Source of the DNA: an uncultured Methanobrevibacter sp.
Lineage (GTDB): Archaea; Methanobacteriota; Methanobacteria; Methanobacteriales; Methanobacteriaceae
Reading direction: 5' to 3'
NCBI GenBank assembly: GCA_900314605.1
Contig: OMVX01000014.1
Span: forward strand, 1-39,139
DNA length: 39,139 nucleotides
Shown: piece by piece, positions 26,735 to 36,739 of the stretch
How the letters are laid out: the number at the start of each line of letters is the position of its first letter
How positions within the stretch are numbered: the stretch's first letter is position 1
Notes under the pieces: generated by a model
Database searches by the model: none
Told to the model about the DNA's origin: nothing
The model's input: the letters and a program-made list of their open reading frames with translations, nothing else
Program-made: the position numbers and the translations under genes

Positions 26735-26760
26735 TCATGTTAATTTTTTATTAATCATGA
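26735..26760 (+). terminator. Hairpin downstream of glycosyltransferase
   Basis: TCATGTTAAT and ATTAATCATGA pair to form a stem of about ten bases with one bulged T around a TTTTT loop. It lies 54 bases after the stop codon at 26681. The word TATGCTAAAA occurs on both sides of it (near 26701 and 26766). It could be a terminator or mRNA-end element. No strong T run follows, so the call is weak. Confidence 0.3.
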
Positions 26761-26919
26761 AGAGTATGCTAAAAAAAATTATAAATGACTAAGTATTAAT
26801 TAAATTAAGAATTTGTTTATAATATAATAGAATAAGCTACAAGTAGTATAGTTAATAAATCAATATATATATTATACATTATTTATAAAATTACAAATAA
26901 ATACCTATGGAGTTTAAAA

Positions 26920-27783
26920 ATGGATTTATCTATAATAATTGTTAATTATAAAACATATGAGTTGACTTTTAATGTAATAAATTCAATATTAGATTCAAAA
27001 TGCAGTTTTTCATATGATGTTTTTGTAGTTGATAATCATTCTGCAGATGGAAGTTTAGAAAAACTAAAAGATTCTTTTAAATATGAAGAAAGGATTAAAT
27101 TCATAGAATCTGATATAAATGGTGGCTTTGCATATGGGAATAATTTAGCAATTAAAAAATCAGAAGCGGATTATATTCTCCTTTTAAATTCTGATACTCT
27201 ATTAGAAGAAAATACCCTAGAAAAATCATTGAAATATATTAAAAATCACGAAAACATAGGAGCTTTAGGTGTTCAGATAAATTTAGCTGATGGAACTCTT
27301 GATAAGGCTTGTAAACGTAGTTTTCCAAATCCTACAAATTCATTAGTTAGATTGTTTCACATTCCAGTGAAAAATTCTAAACTTAATAATTATAATCTGA
27401 ATGATTTAGATAATAATGGAATATATGAGATAGATTGTCTTACAGGAGCCTATATGTTAATAGATAAAAATGCTCTTTTAGATGTAGGACTTCTTGATGA
27501 AACATTTTTTATGTATGGTGAAGATATTGATTTGTGCTATAGAATTAAAAAAGGAGGATATAAAATAGTGTATTATGGAAAAAGTAAAATTACACATTTT
27601 AAAGGTTCAAGTAGTAAGAAGCAAAAATCTAAATTAATATATGAATTCTATAGAGCAATGTATATATTTTATCGTAAAAATCTAAGTAAAGACTATTTCT
27701 TTTTAATAAATATTTTAGTTTATATTGGTATAGGAATTTTACTTATTTTAAAATTATTTATTAATATATTTAAAAGAAAATAA
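26920..27783 (+). CDS. GT2-family glycosyltransferase, rhamnosyltransferase-like
   Basis: This 287-residue enzyme starts MDLSIIIVNYKTYELTFNV, has VVDNHSADGS at 37-46, GGFAYGNNLAI and the metal site LNSDT at 89-93. CLTGAYMLIDKNALLDVG and FFMYGEDIDLCYRIKKGGY match the acceptor-site region of WbbL-like rhamnosyltransferases. The C-terminal ~25 residues form one transmembrane segment with a lysine-rich end, suggesting membrane attachment. A 238-base gap before it implies its own promoter. The RBS is TATGGAG upstream. Donor and acceptor are not determinable from sequence alone. Confidence 0.87.
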   Translation: MDLSIIIVNYKTYELTFNVINSILDSKCSFSYDVFVVDNHSADGSLEKLKDSFKYEERIKFIESDINGGFAYGNNLAIKKSEADYILLLNSDTLLEENTLEKSLKYIKNHENIGALGVQINLADGTLDKACKRSFPNPTNSLVRLFHIPVKNSKLNNYNLNDLDNNGIYEIDCLTGAYMLIDKNALLDVGLLDETFFMYGEDIDLCYRIKKGGYKIVYYGKSKITHFKGSSSKKQKSKLIYEFYRAMYIFYRKNLSKDYFFLINILVYIGIGILLILKLFINIFKRK

Positions 27784-28041
27784 TTTTAATGTTATTATAA
27801 AAGATTTAAAGGTTTTAATAAATTTTCCTAATATTCTATAAAAAATATATAATATAAAATATTAAACCTTTAAAATTAATTTTATATGTTTTTAAAAAAA
27901 AAACCTTAAGAGTTTCCTATTTAAAGCAAAAAATTTTTTAAAATATTTATTTTAAAATATAAAAATATTATTTTAAATATAATTAAGTATTAATATTATT
28001 AAATACTAAAATTTAATAATAAGAAAAAATATTTTTAAAAT

Positions 28042-28055
28042 AACTTTATAAAGTT
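28042..28055 (+). promoter_or_regulatory. TATA-like 14-bp palindrome upstream of sugar transferase
   Basis: AACTTTATAAAGTT is a perfect palindrome whose centre matches an archaeal TATA box. It lies about 30-40 bases before the ATG at 28084. It may serve as promoter, and its symmetry could also suit a dimeric repressor overlapping the TATA site. The surrounding 300 bases (27784-28083) are A/T-rich with no other feature. Confidence 0.35.
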
Positions 28056-28083
28056 AAAGGAAAATTAAACAAATAGGGATATT

Positions 28084-29487
28084 ATGATAAAACAAAACGA
28101 AAGATTATTAAATATAGTTTTATTATTAACTGATATTTTAATCATTATTGTATCCCTATTGATTTCAGCTTATTTAAGGTTTTTTACCACGATGTTTGGT
28201 CCAATAGGAGGACATTTAAGTTTAGAATTATATGTAATCTTTTTATATCTAGTAATATTACCAGTTTATTTAATACTTTATTTTTCATTCGGTTTATATA
28301 AAACATATAGAAACCATAAAAATATATTTTCTGAGGCTTCCCAAATAATTAAAGCAAATATCATTGCTTTTATAATTATCATTGCAGTATTATTTATTAT
28401 AAATCAACCTAATTTTTCAAGAATTCTAATTTTATTAATGGTATTTTTTACAACGATCTTTGGTATTTTAGAAAGGTCAATAGTACGTAAAAAACTAATA
28501 GATTTACGTAAACAAGGAAAGAATTTAAAACATATTCTTATTGTAGGTGATAATGAAATGGCATATAATTTTAATAGAAAAATTAATGAAAATTCTTATT
28601 TAGGTTATTCAATTTATGGATTTTTAGGTAGAGAAGAGAGAGTAGGTTTAGAAATAGATGGTGTTCCTATAGTTGGTGCATTTAAAGATTTAGATGCACT
28701 TTTAGCAAAACATACTTTTGATAGAGTTATTCTTGCAATACCATTAAAATATTATAAACACCTAAACGAATTGGTTACAAGTTGTGAAAATGCAGGTATT
28801 AAAGCAGAAATTATACCTGCATATACAGAATATTTCCCTGCTAAACCTTCAGTAGATATGATAGAGGATATTCCAATTATTAATATTAGATATGTTCCAC
28901 TTGACGATCCATTTAATAATGCTATTAAAAAACTTGAAGATATAACCGTTGCAATAATTGCAATTATTATTACTTCTCCTATAATGCTAATAACTGCTAT
29001 AGCTGTTAAATTATCATCCCCTGGTCCTATCATTTTTAAACAAGAAAGAATAGGTTATAAGCAAAATAAGTTTAATATGTATAAATTTAGAAGTATGAGG
29101 GTTCAAGACCCAGATGATGAGAAATCTGGATGGACTACTAAAGATGATCCTCGTAAAACACGTGTAGGTAATTTTATTAGAAAAACAAGTATTGATGAAT
29201 TACCACAATTTTTTAATGTTTTAAAAGGAGAAATGAGTGTTGTTGGTCCAAGACCTGAAAGACCATATTTTGTAAATCAATTTAAAAAAGACATTCCAAA
29301 ATACATGGTTAAACATCAAGTAAGACCAGGACTTACAGGATGGGCTCAAGTACATGGTTGTAGAGGAAATACTTCTATAAAAAAACGTATAAAATATGAT
29401 ATTGAATATGTAGAAAATTGGCATTTAGGTTTAGATATAGGTATAATGATTAAAACCATTTTAAAACACAATCCTAATGCTTATTAG
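28084..29487 (+). CDS. Polyprenyl-phosphate hexose-1-phosphate transferase (WbaP/WcaJ-like)
   Basis: This 467-residue membrane enzyme starts glycan assembly by transferring a sugar-1-phosphate from a nucleotide sugar to a polyprenyl (in archaea, dolichyl-type) phosphate. The first ~115 residues hold four hydrophobic segments. A Rossmann-like domain follows at ~145-265 (HILIVGDNEMAYNFNRKI). A hydrophobic membrane hairpin lies near 280-305. The catalytic domain runs to the end: GPIIFKQERIGYKQNKF, KFRSMR near 334-339, SIDELPQFFNVLKGEMSVVG, GPRPERPYF and RPGLTGWAQVHGCRG. This is the full-length architecture. It closes the surface-polymer cluster and fits the ABC-exporter-dependent pathway as the initiating enzyme. 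Which sugar is transferred cannot be read from the sequence. Confidence 0.92.
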   Translation: MIKQNERLLNIVLLLTDILIIIVSLLISAYLRFFTTMFGPIGGHLSLELYVIFLYLVILPVYLILYFSFGLYKTYRNHKNIFSEASQIIKANIIAFIIIIAVLFIINQPNFSRILILLMVFFTTIFGILERSIVRKKLIDLRKQGKNLKHILIVGDNEMAYNFNRKINENSYLGYSIYGFLGREERVGLEIDGVPIVGAFKDLDALLAKHTFDRVILAIPLKYYKHLNELVTSCENAGIKAEIIPAYTEYFPAKPSVDMIEDIPIINIRYVPLDDPFNNAIKKLEDITVAIIAIIITSPIMLITAIAVKLSSPGPIIFKQERIGYKQNKFNMYKFRSMRVQDPDDEKSGWTTKDDPRKTRVGNFIRKTSIDELPQFFNVLKGEMSVVGPRPERPYFVNQFKKDIPKYMVKHQVRPGLTGWAQVHGCRGNTSIKKRIKYDIEYVENWHLGLDIGIMIKTILKHNPNAY

Positions 29488-30047
29488 TTTAAATTATAAA
29501 TCAATACTTATTTTTATTCCATTATAATATTAGAATATCTATTTTATAATAATTGATTTTTAATAATTAATTATAGAAATATAATATAATTCTATGCTAG
29601 ACAAAATTTTTTTTTTATTATTTATTTTAATTTAAAATAAAATACTTTAAAATTATTGAAAAAATAAAAATATGATAAAATATTAGTATATTTTAATATT
29701 TTTAAAATATAAATATTCTTAAATAATCTACTAATTTTCAAAAATAAATATATAAAATTATTATAAAATAAAAAACAATTATTTAACAAATGAAGTACCT
29801 TAAAGCTAGACTCTTTTAATTTTTTTAATTTTTATCTATAAAATTTTAGTAAATTATAATAAATTATAAAATTATAAAAATATTTAAGAATATTTTTAGT
29901 AAAATTAATTTTATTAAATTTATTAGATACTTAAAATTTTGAATAATATGTAGGATATTATTTATATATTACTTTTCATGTGCTCTAGGGTATTTCATTT
30001 ATATAGAAAATTTGAAAGTATAATATAATTTTTTGTGAGGGTCTGGT
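29488..30047. other. 560-bp intergenic region before rpa
   Basis: This A/T-rich gap separates the surface-polymer cluster from the replication/recombination genes. It contains a T10-type run near 29605-29614 that could end transcription of the sugar-transferase gene. A TATA-like box for rpa lies near its right end (listed separately). I see no ORF, RNA gene or repeat family in it. Confidence 0.5.
29998..30005 (+). promoter_or_regulatory. Putative TATA box for rpa
   Basis: TTTATATA matches the archaeal TATA consensus. It is 43 bases upstream of the rpa ATG at 30048, which allows a transcript start around 30025-30030 and a short leader with GTGAGGG as RBS. The base context just upstream is not clearly BRE-like. 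Confidence 0.45.
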
Positions 30048-32429
30048 ATGAACGAAGAATTAAAAGAATATTATGAAAAAATTAAGGACAAAATGTCTGA
30101 AGAAGAATTTCTAAATGAAATTGAAAAAAGAAAGGAAGAAAATTCTGATATTAGTTTTATTGATAATAATGATTCTACTATTGCAGATATGATTGTAGGA
30201 GAATATCTTAATGAAAAAAACGAAAGCCATTTTTCAGAAAAGGATTTAAAATTTAAAGACTTGGAAGGACAAGAAAATATTACTATTATAGGTAAAGTAA
30301 TGTCTATTGCAAATCCAAAATCATTTAAAACTCGTAAAGGTGCAAAAGGAAAACTTTGTAATGTAATATTAGCAGATGATACAGAAGAATTAAAATGTGT
30401 ATTTTGGACAGAAAATATGCCTCTATTGGAAAAATTTAAAGAAGGAGATGTAATCAAGATTACTGGAGTAAGAGTTACAAAAAATAGTTACACCAAAAAA
30501 GAAGAATTACAATTAGCACCACGTAGTGAAGTTAATGTAGAAAATGCTGATGATTATCCTGATTTTCCAGAATATAATGAAACTATAACTGATATAGCAG
30601 ATATTTCTTTTGATGAAGATTCAACAAATAATACTGTAAATCTTATTGGAAGAGTATGTAGAAAAAGTTCAATTAATACTTTTAAACGTGAAAATCAAGA
30701 TGATGGGCAAGTTGCACATATTACTTTACAAGATAAATCTGGAAAAATTGACTATACATTATGGAATAAAGATGTAGAATTACTAAATGATTTTGATGTT
30801 GGAGATTCTGTAAAAATATTAAATGCATCTGTAAGACTAGATAATAACGATAATATAAATTTAGTGCATCAAAATAGTAAAATTGAAAAAGGAGAGTATG
30901 ATGTTCCTGAATTTGAAGAAAAATTTATTAAAATAGGAGATGCTGAAGAAATTTCTGATGTTTCTTTAATGGGTGTAGTAAGTAAAATACAAGATGTAAT
31001 AACTTTTAAGCGACAAGATGAAACCGAAGGTTATGTTAGATCTATTGATATTTTAGATGATACTGGTTCTATTAGAGTTACTCTTTGGAATAACAATGCT
31101 CTTAACTTAGATATCAAAAAAAGAGATATTTTAAAAATCATTGGTAGTAATATTGAATATGATGATTATGCAACTACTGGTTATAGAGTAAATACTAATT
31201 GGAACACTAGTTTTACAATAAATCCAACAGAACCTGAAGATTTGATTAATATTTTAGATGAACTTAAAGTAAATATTGGACCTGTTAAAATAGAACAAGT
31301 TCAGGAAGCAGATGATGATGGTATAGAATTTGATATAATTGGACGTGTACTAAATATCGGAGATAAAAGAGAATTCCAAAGAGATGATGGTACTTTAGGT
31401 ACAGTAAAAACTGTTGGTTTTGCAGATGAAACAGGCCAAATTCAATTATCACTTTGGGATGAAAAAGCTACTAACACTAAAATCGAAATTGGTAAAGCAT
31501 ATACAATAGAAAATGCAAGAGCTAGACTGGGAATGAATGATGTACAATTAAATATTGGAAAAACTTCAAGAATTATTGAATTAGATGATGAACAATCTAA
31601 ATATGTTTCTTCAATTGAAACATTAGAAGAATTAATTTACAACAAAAAAAGTATTGATGAATTAGATGAAGATGATATAAACCTTAAAGTAATTGCTAGA
31701 ATACTAAATATTAGACCAATTAACAAGTTTGAAAGAGGTGATGGAACTGAGGGTTCTGTTCAAAATATAGAGATTGCAGACAATACTGGTTCTATTAGAC
31801 TAGCAATTTGGAATCCGAATGAGGATAAAGAATTAAACATCGGGGATCCAATTAAAATAATGAATCCACGGGTAAATTTTAATGGAGATTCATATGAATT
31901 AAGTATTAATAGTGGTTCTAATTTATTAGAACCTAGTGAAAATGAATTAAAATCATTACCTTCAATCGAAGAGATTCATGAATCAATATATGTAGAAAAA
32001 ACTTTAGACGAAATTGAAGAGGATGATACTAATATAAGAATATCTGGCCATTTATCTAATCTTAATGCTAGTAATGTTTTACTTTCAAAATGTCCAAATT
32101 GTAATAACAGATTAGAAAAAGATGAAGAGGGATATTACTGTAATTATTGTGGTGAAGTAATAAACGAACCTAAATATACATTAATGCTACCTGCTCGTAT
32201 TTCAGATAATACTAGTGAAATTCAAATAACGTTTTTCGGTTCTTTAGTTGAAAAATTACTTAATATGAAAGAAAGTGAAATAATAAATCTAATATCAGAA
32301 AGTGGCGATGTAGGTCCTTTAGAAGGTAAAATTGAAAATTTAGAAGGTGAATTTATTGAAGTAATTGCAGATGTAAACTATAACGATTTCGATGAATCAC
32401 TTAGACTTAGACCTAAAGAAATTCTTTAA
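30048..32429 (+). CDS. rpa: Replication protein A, multi-OB-fold single-strand DNA-binding protein
   Basis: This 793-residue protein coats single-stranded DNA in replication and repair. At least five OB-fold repeats are visible, starting near residues 78, 195, 304, 428 and 547. They share a pattern such as F-x-R-D-D-G-T-x-G-x-V and D-x-T-G-x-I-x-(V/L)-x-(L)-W. A four-cysteine zinc finger (Cys682, Cys685, Cys698, Cys701; CPNC and CNYC) sits in a sixth C-terminal OB-like region, as in euryarchaeal and eukaryotic large RPA subunits. The first ~70 residues are acidic and helical. The architecture fits the single-polypeptide or fused RPA of Methanobacteriales. It lies 62 bases upstream of radA in the same direction. 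Confidence 0.93.
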   Translation: MNEELKEYYEKIKDKMSEEEFLNEIEKRKEENSDISFIDNNDSTIADMIVGEYLNEKNESHFSEKDLKFKDLEGQENITIIGKVMSIANPKSFKTRKGAKGKLCNVILADDTEELKCVFWTENMPLLEKFKEGDVIKITGVRVTKNSYTKKEELQLAPRSEVNVENADDYPDFPEYNETITDIADISFDEDSTNNTVNLIGRVCRKSSINTFKRENQDDGQVAHITLQDKSGKIDYTLWNKDVELLNDFDVGDSVKILNASVRLDNNDNINLVHQNSKIEKGEYDVPEFEEKFIKIGDAEEISDVSLMGVVSKIQDVITFKRQDETEGYVRSIDILDDTGSIRVTLWNNNALNLDIKKRDILKIIGSNIEYDDYATTGYRVNTNWNTSFTINPTEPEDLINILDELKVNIGPVKIEQVQEADDDGIEFDIIGRVLNIGDKREFQRDDGTLGTVKTVGFADETGQIQLSLWDEKATNTKIEIGKAYTIENARARLGMNDVQLNIGKTSRIIELDDEQSKYVSSIETLEELIYNKKSIDELDEDDINLKVIARILNIRPINKFERGDGTEGSVQNIEIADNTGSIRLAIWNPNEDKELNIGDPIKIMNPRVNFNGDSYELSINSGSNLLEPSENELKSLPSIEEIHESIYVEKTLDEIEEDDTNIRISGHLSNLNASNVLLSKCPNCNNRLEKDEEGYYCNYCGEVINEPKYTLMLPARISDNTSEIQITFFGSLVEKLLNMKESEIINLISESGDVGPLEGKIENLEGEFIEVIADVNYNDFDESLRLRPKEIL

Positions 32430-32491
32430 AATCATACTTAATTTAATTATAAAATAATTTTAAAAAAAATAAAAAATATGTGAGGGATTAT

Positions 32492-33427
32492 ATGGTAGAA
32501 TTAGAAGATTTACCTAATGTAGGTGAAAAAACTGCTGAGAAATTAAGAGATGCTGGATTTGCAGATATGATGAGGTTAGCAACTGCTACTGCAAAAGAAT
32601 TATCTGTTAAAGCTGAAATTGGTGAAGGTGTTGCAGAGAAAGTAATTGAAGCAGCACGTAAAGCTGAAAAAATTGATTTTGAAACAGCGTTTGATGTGGC
32701 AGAAAGACGAAAAGAAATTGGTAGAATAACTGTTGGAAGTACAGCTTTTGACGAATTAATTGGTGGTGGAATTGAAACTCAAGCTATCACTGAAGTATTT
32801 GGAGAATTCGGTTCAGGTAAAAGTCAAATTTCACATGAACTTGCAGTAACAGTCCAATTACCTCTTGAACAAGGGGGTTTGGACGCTGAATGTGTGTACA
32901 TAGATACAGAAAACACATTTAGACCTGAACGTATACAACAAATTTCTGATAGATTTGGACTAGATCATGAGGAAGTTTTACAAAAAATCCATATTGCAAG
33001 AGCATTTAACTCTTCTCATCAATTATTAATGGCAGAAAAGATTAATGAACTTATTCAAAGTGGTTGTAATGTTAAACTTGTTATAGTAGATTCATTAATG
33101 GCACACTTTAGAGCAGAATATGTTGGAAGAGAAGCACTTGCTGTAAGACAACAAAAACTTAATCAACATTTACATGTACTTCAACAAATAGCAAATACAT
33201 ATAATGTAGCGATATTTATTACTAATCAAGTACAAGCAAGACCAGATGCTTTCTTTGGAAGTCCAACTAAAGCTACTGGTGGACATGTTTTAGGACATGC
33301 ATCAACTTATAGAATATGGCTTAAAAAAGGTTTAGCAGGTAAAAGAATTGCTAGGCTTGTAGACAGTCCTCATTTACCTGAAGGTGAATGTGTCTATAAA
33401 ATCACCAATGAAGGTGTTATTGACTAA
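32492..33427 (+). CDS. radA: DNA repair and recombination protein RadA
   Basis: This 311-residue recombinase is the archaeal RecA/Rad51 homologue that forms filaments on ssDNA and drives strand exchange. An N-terminal helix-hairpin-helix region contains [18 protein letters not shown]. The ATPase core follows with [14 protein letters not shown] (Walker A at 104-111), [35 protein letters not shown] (Walker B and L1 start), and the L2-region stretch [12 protein letters not shown], then [12 protein letters not shown]. The ATG at 32492 is preferred over the GTG at 32480, because GTGAGGG around that GTG forms the RBS. Its position after rpa couples the ssDNA-binding protein with the recombinase. 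Confidence 0.97.
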   Translation: MVELEDLPNVGEKTAEKLRDAGFADMMRLATATAKELSVKAEIGEGVAEKVIEAARKAEKIDFETAFDVAERRKEIGRITVGSTAFDELIGGGIETQAITEVFGEFGSGKSQISHELAVTVQLPLEQGGLDAECVYIDTENTFRPERIQQISDRFGLDHEEVLQKIHIARAFNSSHQLLMAEKINELIQSGCNVKLVIVDSLMAHFRAEYVGREALAVRQQKLNQHLHVLQQIANTYNVAIFITNQVQARPDAFFGSPTKATGGHVLGHASTYRIWLKKGLAGKRIARLVDSPHLPEGECVYKITNEGVID

Positions 33428-33517
33428 TTATTTTAAATTTTTAAATTTGTTTTTAAATTTAATCACTAATGTAAATTATATATAAAATAAAATGTATATT
33501 TTTTATTAAGTGATTAA

Positions 33518-34420
33518 ATGAATCTCCTTTTTACATTTATTGTAGTATTAATTATTATTTTTATTGGATATTTTGCTAAAAGAATCAATCTTCTAAAATT
33601 AGATGATGTAGAAATTTTAAATAAAATAGTTATTTATATAGCAATGCCAGCACTTGTTTTTTATTCGTTATATAATGCTGATTTATCACTTATTCCAAAA
33701 ATAGGAATGTTACCATTTATTAATATTAGTATAGCTTTAATTTGTGCATTAATTGTTTATTTAATACTTAGTTATCTAAAAATTGATAGTAAGAAAAAAT
33801 GGAGTATTGTACTAGTATCATCAATGGCTAATACAGGATTCTTTGGATTTCCAATTATTTTAGGAATATATGGAAACAATGGACTTATAAGAGCTATATT
33901 TTATGATATTGGAACAACTGTAATCTTTATAATTTTCAATATAATCTTAATTTTAAAATATAATGGAGAATTTAAAGTACTTATTAAAAAGATCTTAACT
34001 TTCCCCATATTATGGGCAGTAATTTTTGGTTTTTGTCTAAATTATTTAAATATATCTCTAGGTTACATATGCTTAACAAGTCTTGAATATCTGAAAAATT
34101 TAACTATACCCCTTATTATGTTATCACTTGGTTTATCAATAGACTTTAAAGGATTTAAAGAAAATATAAATGTTGTTTTATTTACATCATTTATAAAATT
34201 AATATTAGCACCTTTAATCTTATTATTAATAGTTAATATAATAAATTTAGGAACTTTAGAAGAAACTATTGCTATTTGTGAAGCTGCAATGCCCCCTGCA
34301 ATGTTAGCATTAGTTATAGCTTTAAATTATGGTTTAGATACTGATATCGCTTCTGATTGTATTTTTATTGATATGATGATAAGTCTGATAACTTTACCCA
34401 TAATAATGTCAATTATTTAA
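33518..34420 (+). CDS. Auxin-efflux-carrier-family transporter
   Basis: This 300-residue, very hydrophobic protein has about ten membrane segments in two halves, with polar breaks at loops such as SYLKIDSKKKW and LKYNGEFKVLIKK. Family marks are ILNKIVIYIAMPALVFYSLYNADL, SSMANTGFFGFPIILGIYG and LTIPLIMLSLGLSIDFKGF. The ending AICEAAMPPAMLALVIALNYGLD is also typical of AEC permeases. Bacterial relatives move small organic acids such as malate; the substrate here is unknown. It follows radA by 90 bases in the same direction, and function linkage to radA is not evident. RBS AAGTGAT lies directly upstream of the ATG. Confidence 0.9.
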   Translation: MNLLFTFIVVLIIIFIGYFAKRINLLKLDDVEILNKIVIYIAMPALVFYSLYNADLSLIPKIGMLPFINISIALICALIVYLILSYLKIDSKKKWSIVLVSSMANTGFFGFPIILGIYGNNGLIRAIFYDIGTTVIFIIFNIILILKYNGEFKVLIKKILTFPILWAVIFGFCLNYLNISLGYICLTSLEYLKNLTIPLIMLSLGLSIDFKGFKENINVVLFTSFIKLILAPLILLLIVNIINLGTLEETIAICEAAMPPAMLALVIALNYGLDTDIASDCIFIDMMISLITLPIIMSII

Positions 34421-34634
34421 ATTATATTAAAATATTATATTTTGAATAAATTTACAATATATTATTTTATTATAAATTATACAATTAAATAAAATCTTTT
34501 AAATAGATATAAATGATTCAAAAAGAATAATAGAATATAATAATGAATAAAAATTATTAAAATTAAATTAAAAAAATATATAATGAAAATAATAAATTTT
34601 AAGGATTAATCCGCTCTAATCTAAATTATAATAT

Positions 34635-34671
34635 ATAAACCTTACTTAATATTTTTAATAGAAAGGTTTAT
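34635..34671. promoter_or_regulatory. Inverted repeat ATAAACCTT ... AAGGTTTAT, possible operator
   Basis: ATAAACCTT at 34635-34643 and its exact complement AAGGTTTAT at 34663-34671 flank a 19-base spacer. A further near-copy, AAGGTTTTAT, lies at 34701-34710, next to the likely TATA box. Repeated half-sites just upstream of a strongly expressed gene suggest a transcription-factor binding region, although no regulator is known to me for this motif. Confidence 0.35.
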
Positions 34672-34709
34672 TAATATTAATCATTAACATAAATTTATCT
34701 AAGGTTTTA

Positions 34710-34719
34710 TTTTATAAAA
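34710..34719 (+). promoter_or_regulatory. Putative TATA box for hdrA
   Basis: TTTTATAAAA lies about 40 bases before the hdrA ATG at 34757. A start of transcription near 34738-34742 would leave a short leader carrying AAGGTGAT as RBS. The alternative is the TATATAAA stretch near 34631-34639 with a longer leader. Confidence 0.4.
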
Positions 34720-34756
34720 AATTAGATAATGTCACATACTTGTACAAGGTGATTTA

Positions 34757-36739
34757 ATGGCAGAAGAAAAAAATAATGAAAACGAAGAATTAAGGATAGG
34801 AGTTTACGTCTGTCACTGTGGTGTAAACATCGCTGGTGTTGTAGATGTAGAGGCTGTTGCTGAATACGCTGGTACCTTACCAAATGTAGTTCTTTCAACT
34901 GACTACAAATATATGTGTTCAGATCCAGGTCAAAATCTTATTCAAGAAGATATTAAAAAACATAACCTTAATAGGATCGTAGTAGCTGCATGTTCTCCAA
35001 GGCTTCACGAGCCTACATTCAGAAGATGTGTAGAAGAAGCTGGATTAAACAGATACTTGTTTGAATTTGCTAACTTAAGAGAACATGATTCATGGGTACA
35101 CATGGGTGAACCTGAACCTGCTACTGAAAAAGCAAAAGATTTAACTCGTATGGCTGTTGCTAAAGCAAGATTACTCGAACCTTTAAACCCATCTATTGTA
35201 GATGTAAATAACGAAGCTCTTGTTATTGGTGGTGGAGTAACTGGTATTCAAACTGCTTTAGATTTAGCTGATATGGGATTCCATACCTATATGGTTGAAA
35301 GAAACCCAACTATCGGAGGAAGAATGGGTCAATTAGATAAAACATTCCCTACTCTCGATTGTTCAATGTGTATTTTAGCACCAAAAATGGTAGATTGTGG
35401 TAAACACGAAAATATTGAGTTAATTACTTATGCTGAAGTAACTGAAGTAGATGGATACATTGGTAACTTTAAAGTTACAGTTAACAAAAAAGCTAGATAC
35501 GTTGTCGAAGATGATTGTACTGGTTGTGGAGCATGTACTGAAGTTTGTCCTATTGAAATACCTAACTACTTTGATGAAGGTATTGGTATGACTAAAGCAG
35601 CATATATTCCTTTCCCACAAGCAGTTCCTTTAGTTGCAACTATTGATAAAGATTACTGTATTGAATGTAAACTTTGTGATGCAGCTTGTGAACGTGGATG
35701 TATTGACCATGATATGCAAGATGAAGAAATAGAACTTGAAGTAGGTACTATTGTTGCTGCTACTGGTTACGATCCATATGATCCATCAGGTAAATATGAA
35801 TATGGATATGGTAGATACTCTAACGTAATTACTGCAATGGAAATTGAAAGGATGATTAACGCATCAGGTCCTACTACTGGACACGTTATCAAACCTTCAG
35901 ATGGTAAAACTCCTAAACGTGTAGCATTCATCCACTGTGTTGGTTCAAGAGATGAACAAATTGGTAAACCATACTGTTCAAGAGTATGTTGTATGTATTC
36001 CATGAAAAACGCTCAATTATGTATTGACCACGAACCTGATACAGATGTTACTTGTTATTACATGGATATTCGTGCATTCGGTAAAGGATTCGAAGAATTC
36101 TACAAAACTTCTCAAGAAAAATACGGTATTGAGTTCTTAAGAGGTAGACCTGCTCAAATTATCGAAAATGATGATTTAACTTTAACTGTTAGAGCTGAAG
36201 ACACTTTACTTGGAAAAGTAACTGAATATACTTATGATTTAGTTGTTTTATCCGTTGGTTTAACTGCTCCTGAAGGATCTAACGAATTAAGACAAACATT
36301 AGGATTATCTAAATCTTCAGATGGATTCTATATGGAAGCTCACCCTAAATTAAGACCTGTTGATACTTTAACTGATGGTGTATATATTGCTGGTGTAGCT
36401 CAAGGTCCTAAAGATATTCCTGATTCCGTAGCTCAAGGTTCTGCTGCAGCATCTCGTGCTGCAATTCCAATGGCTCAAGGTACAGTAGCTATTGAACCTA
36501 TTATTGCAAGTTCCGATGATTCTATTTGTGGTGCTTGTGAAGTTTGTGTAGAACTTTGTCCATATACTGCTATTAGTATTGTTGAAGTTGATGGATCTAA
36601 ACATGCTGCAATTAATGCTGCATTATGTAAAGGATGTGGTACCTGTGTAGGTGCATGTCCATCAGGTGCTATGGATCAATTCCACTTCAAAACAGATCAA
36701 ATTATGGCACAAATCGATGCTGCACTTGAAGATATTTAA
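34757..36739 (+). CDS. hdrA: CoB-CoM heterodisulfide reductase, FAD/iron-sulfur subunit A
   Basis: This 660-residue protein is the electron-bifurcating subunit of the HdrABC-MvhADG complex, which couples H2 oxidation to reduction of CoM-S-S-CoB and ferredoxin in the last step of methanogenesis. An N-terminal CHCGVN (Cys19, Cys21) and a cysteine-rich first domain precede the FAD-binding motif [20 protein letters not shown] at ~154-173. [15 protein letters not shown] follows. Four ferredoxin-type 4Fe-4S motifs start at Cys254, Cys301, Cys591 and Cys624. Length is standard and all cluster cysteines are present. HdrB and HdrC are not adjacent, as is usual in this order. Codon choice is richer in C-ending codons (AAC, TTC, TAC) than in neighbours, which fits very high expression. 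A strong hairpin-T tract follows the gene. Confidence 0.97.
   Translation: MAEEKNNENEELRIGVYVCHCGVNIAGVVDVEAVAEYAGTLPNVVLSTDYKYMCSDPGQNLIQEDIKKHNLNRIVVAACSPRLHEPTFRRCVEEAGLNRYLFEFANLREHDSWVHMGEPEPATEKAKDLTRMAVAKARLLEPLNPSIVDVNNEALVIGGGVTGIQTALDLADMGFHTYMVERNPTIGGRMGQLDKTFPTLDCSMCILAPKMVDCGKHENIELITYAEVTEVDGYIGNFKVTVNKKARYVVEDDCTGCGACTEVCPIEIPNYFDEGIGMTKAAYIPFPQAVPLVATIDKDYCIECKLCDAACERGCIDHDMQDEEIELEVGTIVAATGYDPYDPSGKYEYGYGRYSNVITAMEIERMINASGPTTGHVIKPSDGKTPKRVAFIHCVGSRDEQIGKPYCSRVCCMYSMKNAQLCIDHEPDTDVTCYYMDIRAFGKGFEEFYKTSQEKYGIEFLRGRPAQIIENDDLTLTVRAEDTLLGKVTEYTYDLVVLSVGLTAPEGSNELRQTLGLSKSSDGFYMEAHPKLRPVDTLTDGVYIAGVAQGPKDIPDSVAQGSAAASRAAIPMAQGTVAIEPIIASSDDSICGACEVCVELCPYTAISIVEVDGSKHAAINAALCKGCGTCVGACPSGAMDQFHFKTDQIMAQIDAALEDI

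Larger units (their letters stand above)
34421..34756. other. 336-bp regulatory region upstream of hdrA
   Basis: This AT-rich gap holds the hdrA control region. It contains a 9-bp inverted repeat at 34635-34671, a related half-site near 34701, a TATA-like box at 34710-34719 and the RBS AAGGTGAT before the ATG. The left half (34421-34600) shows nothing recognisable apart from likely termination sequence for the carrier gene. Confidence 0.45.

Noticed and set aside
26699-26775. Two copies of TATGCTAAAA as possible mobile-element direct repeats
   Set aside because: The interval between them is only about 65 bases, carries no coding sequence and lacks terminal inverted repeats, so an insertion element is not supported.
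35420-36604. Minus-strand frames of 66-78 codons inside hdrA
   Set aside because: They lie wholly within the strongly supported hdrA frame and show no family features.
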